Source: an uncultured Clostridia bacterium (GTDB lineage Bacteria > Bacillota > Clostridia > Lachnospirales > Lachnospiraceae). From it: DNA of 6,757 nt. This document shows positions 5,509 to 6,757 of the stretch, one piece after another. The notes beneath the pieces were generated by a model. It was not told the origin of the DNA and did not search any database. It saw nothing but the letters and a program-made list of their open reading frames with translations. Every line of letters starts with the position of its first letter. Position 1 is the stretch's first letter. Made by a program: the position numbers and the translations under genes. Location: contig CAMOHF010000058.1 of assembly GCA_946614685.1 (NCBI GenBank), positions 1 to 6,757 of the forward strand, in the 5' to 3' direction.

Positions 5509-6757
5509 TTATTCCACATCCTGAAGTGCGGCGTAGTTTTCCTCGCCGGTGCGGATCTTAACAACCCGACTTACAGGATAGACAAATATCTTTCCGTCTC
5601 CGATCTTTCCGGTGTAAAGTGTCTTCTTTGCAACCTCGATCACACTGTCCACGGGAATTCCGCTTACAACAACCTCCAGCTTGATCTTCGGAAGAAGTGT
5701 CATATCCATTTCGACTCCACGGTACATCTGTCCGGTTCCCTTCTGGATACCGCAGCCTGTTACCTGTGTCACGGTGATGCCTGTAACACCGAGGTCGTTT
5801 AAAGCTCTCTTCAGCCTGTCGTACCTGGACAGTTTGGTGATGATCACCACCTTGTTGATGCCCGTCTCAAGGCTTGTGCCCTTTAAGGTCTCGGACACAT
5901 TTTCTACCGGAACGGATGCCTTCTTTGCAGCTTCGCTTGCCTCTTCGTAATCCGATACACCCAGGTTGGTGTTCTCATTTGCAAGCATGGAAGCGCTGTT
6001 CATATCGACGATGGAGAATCCCGCATATGCGGATGTCAGACCGTGCTCCATAATATCAAGTCCTTCGATCTCCTCTTCCTCGCTCACACGAAGACCGAAG
6101 ATCAGTTTAATGATGAAGAATACAACGATCATGGTGATCGCAGCCCAGGCAGCTACGGTTACAAATCCGAGAAACTGCTTGCCGAGAAGGTCGACACCGC
6201 CGCCGTAAAAAAGACCTGAGAGTGTGTCGTTTCCGGGAGCATCTGTGGTAGCAAAGAGTCCGACTGCGATGGTACCCCAGATACCGTTTAACATATGTAC
6301 CGCACAAGCACCGACGGGATCGTCGATATGGAGCACATAATCAAGGAACCATACACCGAAGCATACCAGGAGTCCCGCAACGGCACCGATCACGATCGCG
6401 CCCAAAGCGTCTGTTACATCACAGCCTGCGGTGATTGCCACAAGTCCGGCCAGAGAAGCATTCAGACACATGGACACATCCGGCTTACCGTACTTGATCC
6501 ATGTAAAAACCATACATACAACCGTAGCGATTGAAGGTGCAATGGTTGTGGTCACGAATACGGATGCAAGCTGATCTACGGAAGTACATGCAGCTCCGTT
6601 AAATCCGTACCAGCCGAGCCAGAGGATAAATACACCGAGTGCACCGATCACGATATTATGTCCGGGGAAGGCGTTCACCTTCACCACCTTGCCGTTCTCG
6701 TCACGCTCAAACTTTCCGATACGGGGACCTACCATCTTCGCTCCCACGAAGGCTGCA
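5509..6757 (-). CDS. amt: Ammonium transporter fused to a PII signal domain, 5'-partial
   Basis: This is the C-terminal 415 residues of an Amt/Mep/Rh channel continuing into a PII (GlnB/GlnK) domain in one frame; the start is off the right edge. The GTG at 6747 is only an internal Val codon, as the Amt reading continues upstream (AAFVGAKMVGPRIGKF). Counting from the first full codon (6756-6754), the pore twin histidines are H33 (FPGHN) and H154 (ACAVHMLNG). About six hydrophobic segments follow one another to residue 220, and the Amt tail motif is GLRVSEEEEIEGLD with EHG. A polar linker of about 50 residues (250-299) rich in Glu, Ala, Ser and Asn follows. The PII domain (300-415) has VTGCGIQKG, YRGVEM, LLPKIK, TGKIGDGKIF and IRTGEE, so the ATP and 2-oxoglutarate residues appear kept. 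The T-loop Tyr uridylylated in E. coli GlnK (Y51) is Met here. The role is membrane ammonium uptake with a tethered gate or sensor. purF follows 81 bp downstream. Confidence 0.95.
   Translation of the reverse strand, partial: AAFVGAKMVGPRIGKFERDENGKVVKVNAFPGHNIVIGALGVFILWLGWYGFNGAACTSVDQLASVFVTTTIAPSIATVVCMVFTWIKYGKPDVSMCLNASLAGLVAITAGCDVTDALGAIVIGAVAGLLVCFGVWFLDYVLHIDDPVGACAVHMLNGIWGTIAVGLFATTDAPGNDTLSGLFYGGGVDLLGKQFLGFVTVAAWAAITMIVVFFIIKLIFGLRVSEEEEIEGLDIMEHGLTSAYAGFSIVDMNSASMLANENTNLGVSDYEEASEAAKKASVPVENVSETLKGTSLETGINKVVIITKLSRYDRLKRALNDLGVTGITVTQVTGCGIQKGTGQMYRGVEMDMTLLPKIKLEVVVSGIPVDSVIEVAKKTLYTGKIGDGKIFVYPVSRVVKIRTGEENYAALQDVE

Overview
The window looks like chromosomal DNA from a Bacillota bacterium of class Clostridia, most likely Lachnospiraceae. 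This is inferred from protein sequence: Bacillus/clostridial-type PurF with a cleavable propeptide and four Fe-S cysteines, type I PyrC with an Asp in the metal centre, MutY close to the Geobacillus enzyme, and an Amt transporter fused to a PII domain. Base composition is moderate. There are no RNA genes, insertion sequences, CRISPR arrays or phage genes, and coding density is very high.

Layout. Bases 1-1740 (+) hold the 3' part of a large regulator gene entering from the left edge; it carries two XRE-type helix-turn-helix motifs and a long C-terminal region I cannot assign. It converges on, and overlaps by 85 bp, a leftward run of four genes on the minus strand. In order of transcription these are amt-PII fusion (5509-6757, entering from the right edge), purF (4060-5427), pyrC (2731-3996) and mutY (1656-2744). 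Spacing is 81 bp between amt-PII and purF, 63 bp between purF and pyrC, and a 14-bp overlap between pyrC and mutY. The 81-bp gap holds a long imperfect hairpin ending just before the purF ribosome-binding site. The 63-bp gap holds a good sigma-A-type promoter whose -35 box covers the purF stop codon, so pyrC-mutY can probably be transcribed separately. An intrinsic terminator on the + strand (1973-1994) lies inside mutY and probably ends the transcript of the regulator gene.

Functionally, the leftward genes link ammonium uptake and nitrogen sensing (Amt-PII) to the glutamine-dependent first step of purine synthesis (PurF) and to the third step of pyrimidine synthesis (PyrC). MutY, a repair enzyme for A opposite 8-oxoguanine, is translationally linked to pyrC. 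Most of the window is ordinary housekeeping. The less ordinary parts are the two-HTH regulator with its unassigned C-terminal region, the Amt-PII fusion with an altered T-loop, and the overlapping convergent gene ends with a terminator embedded in mutY.
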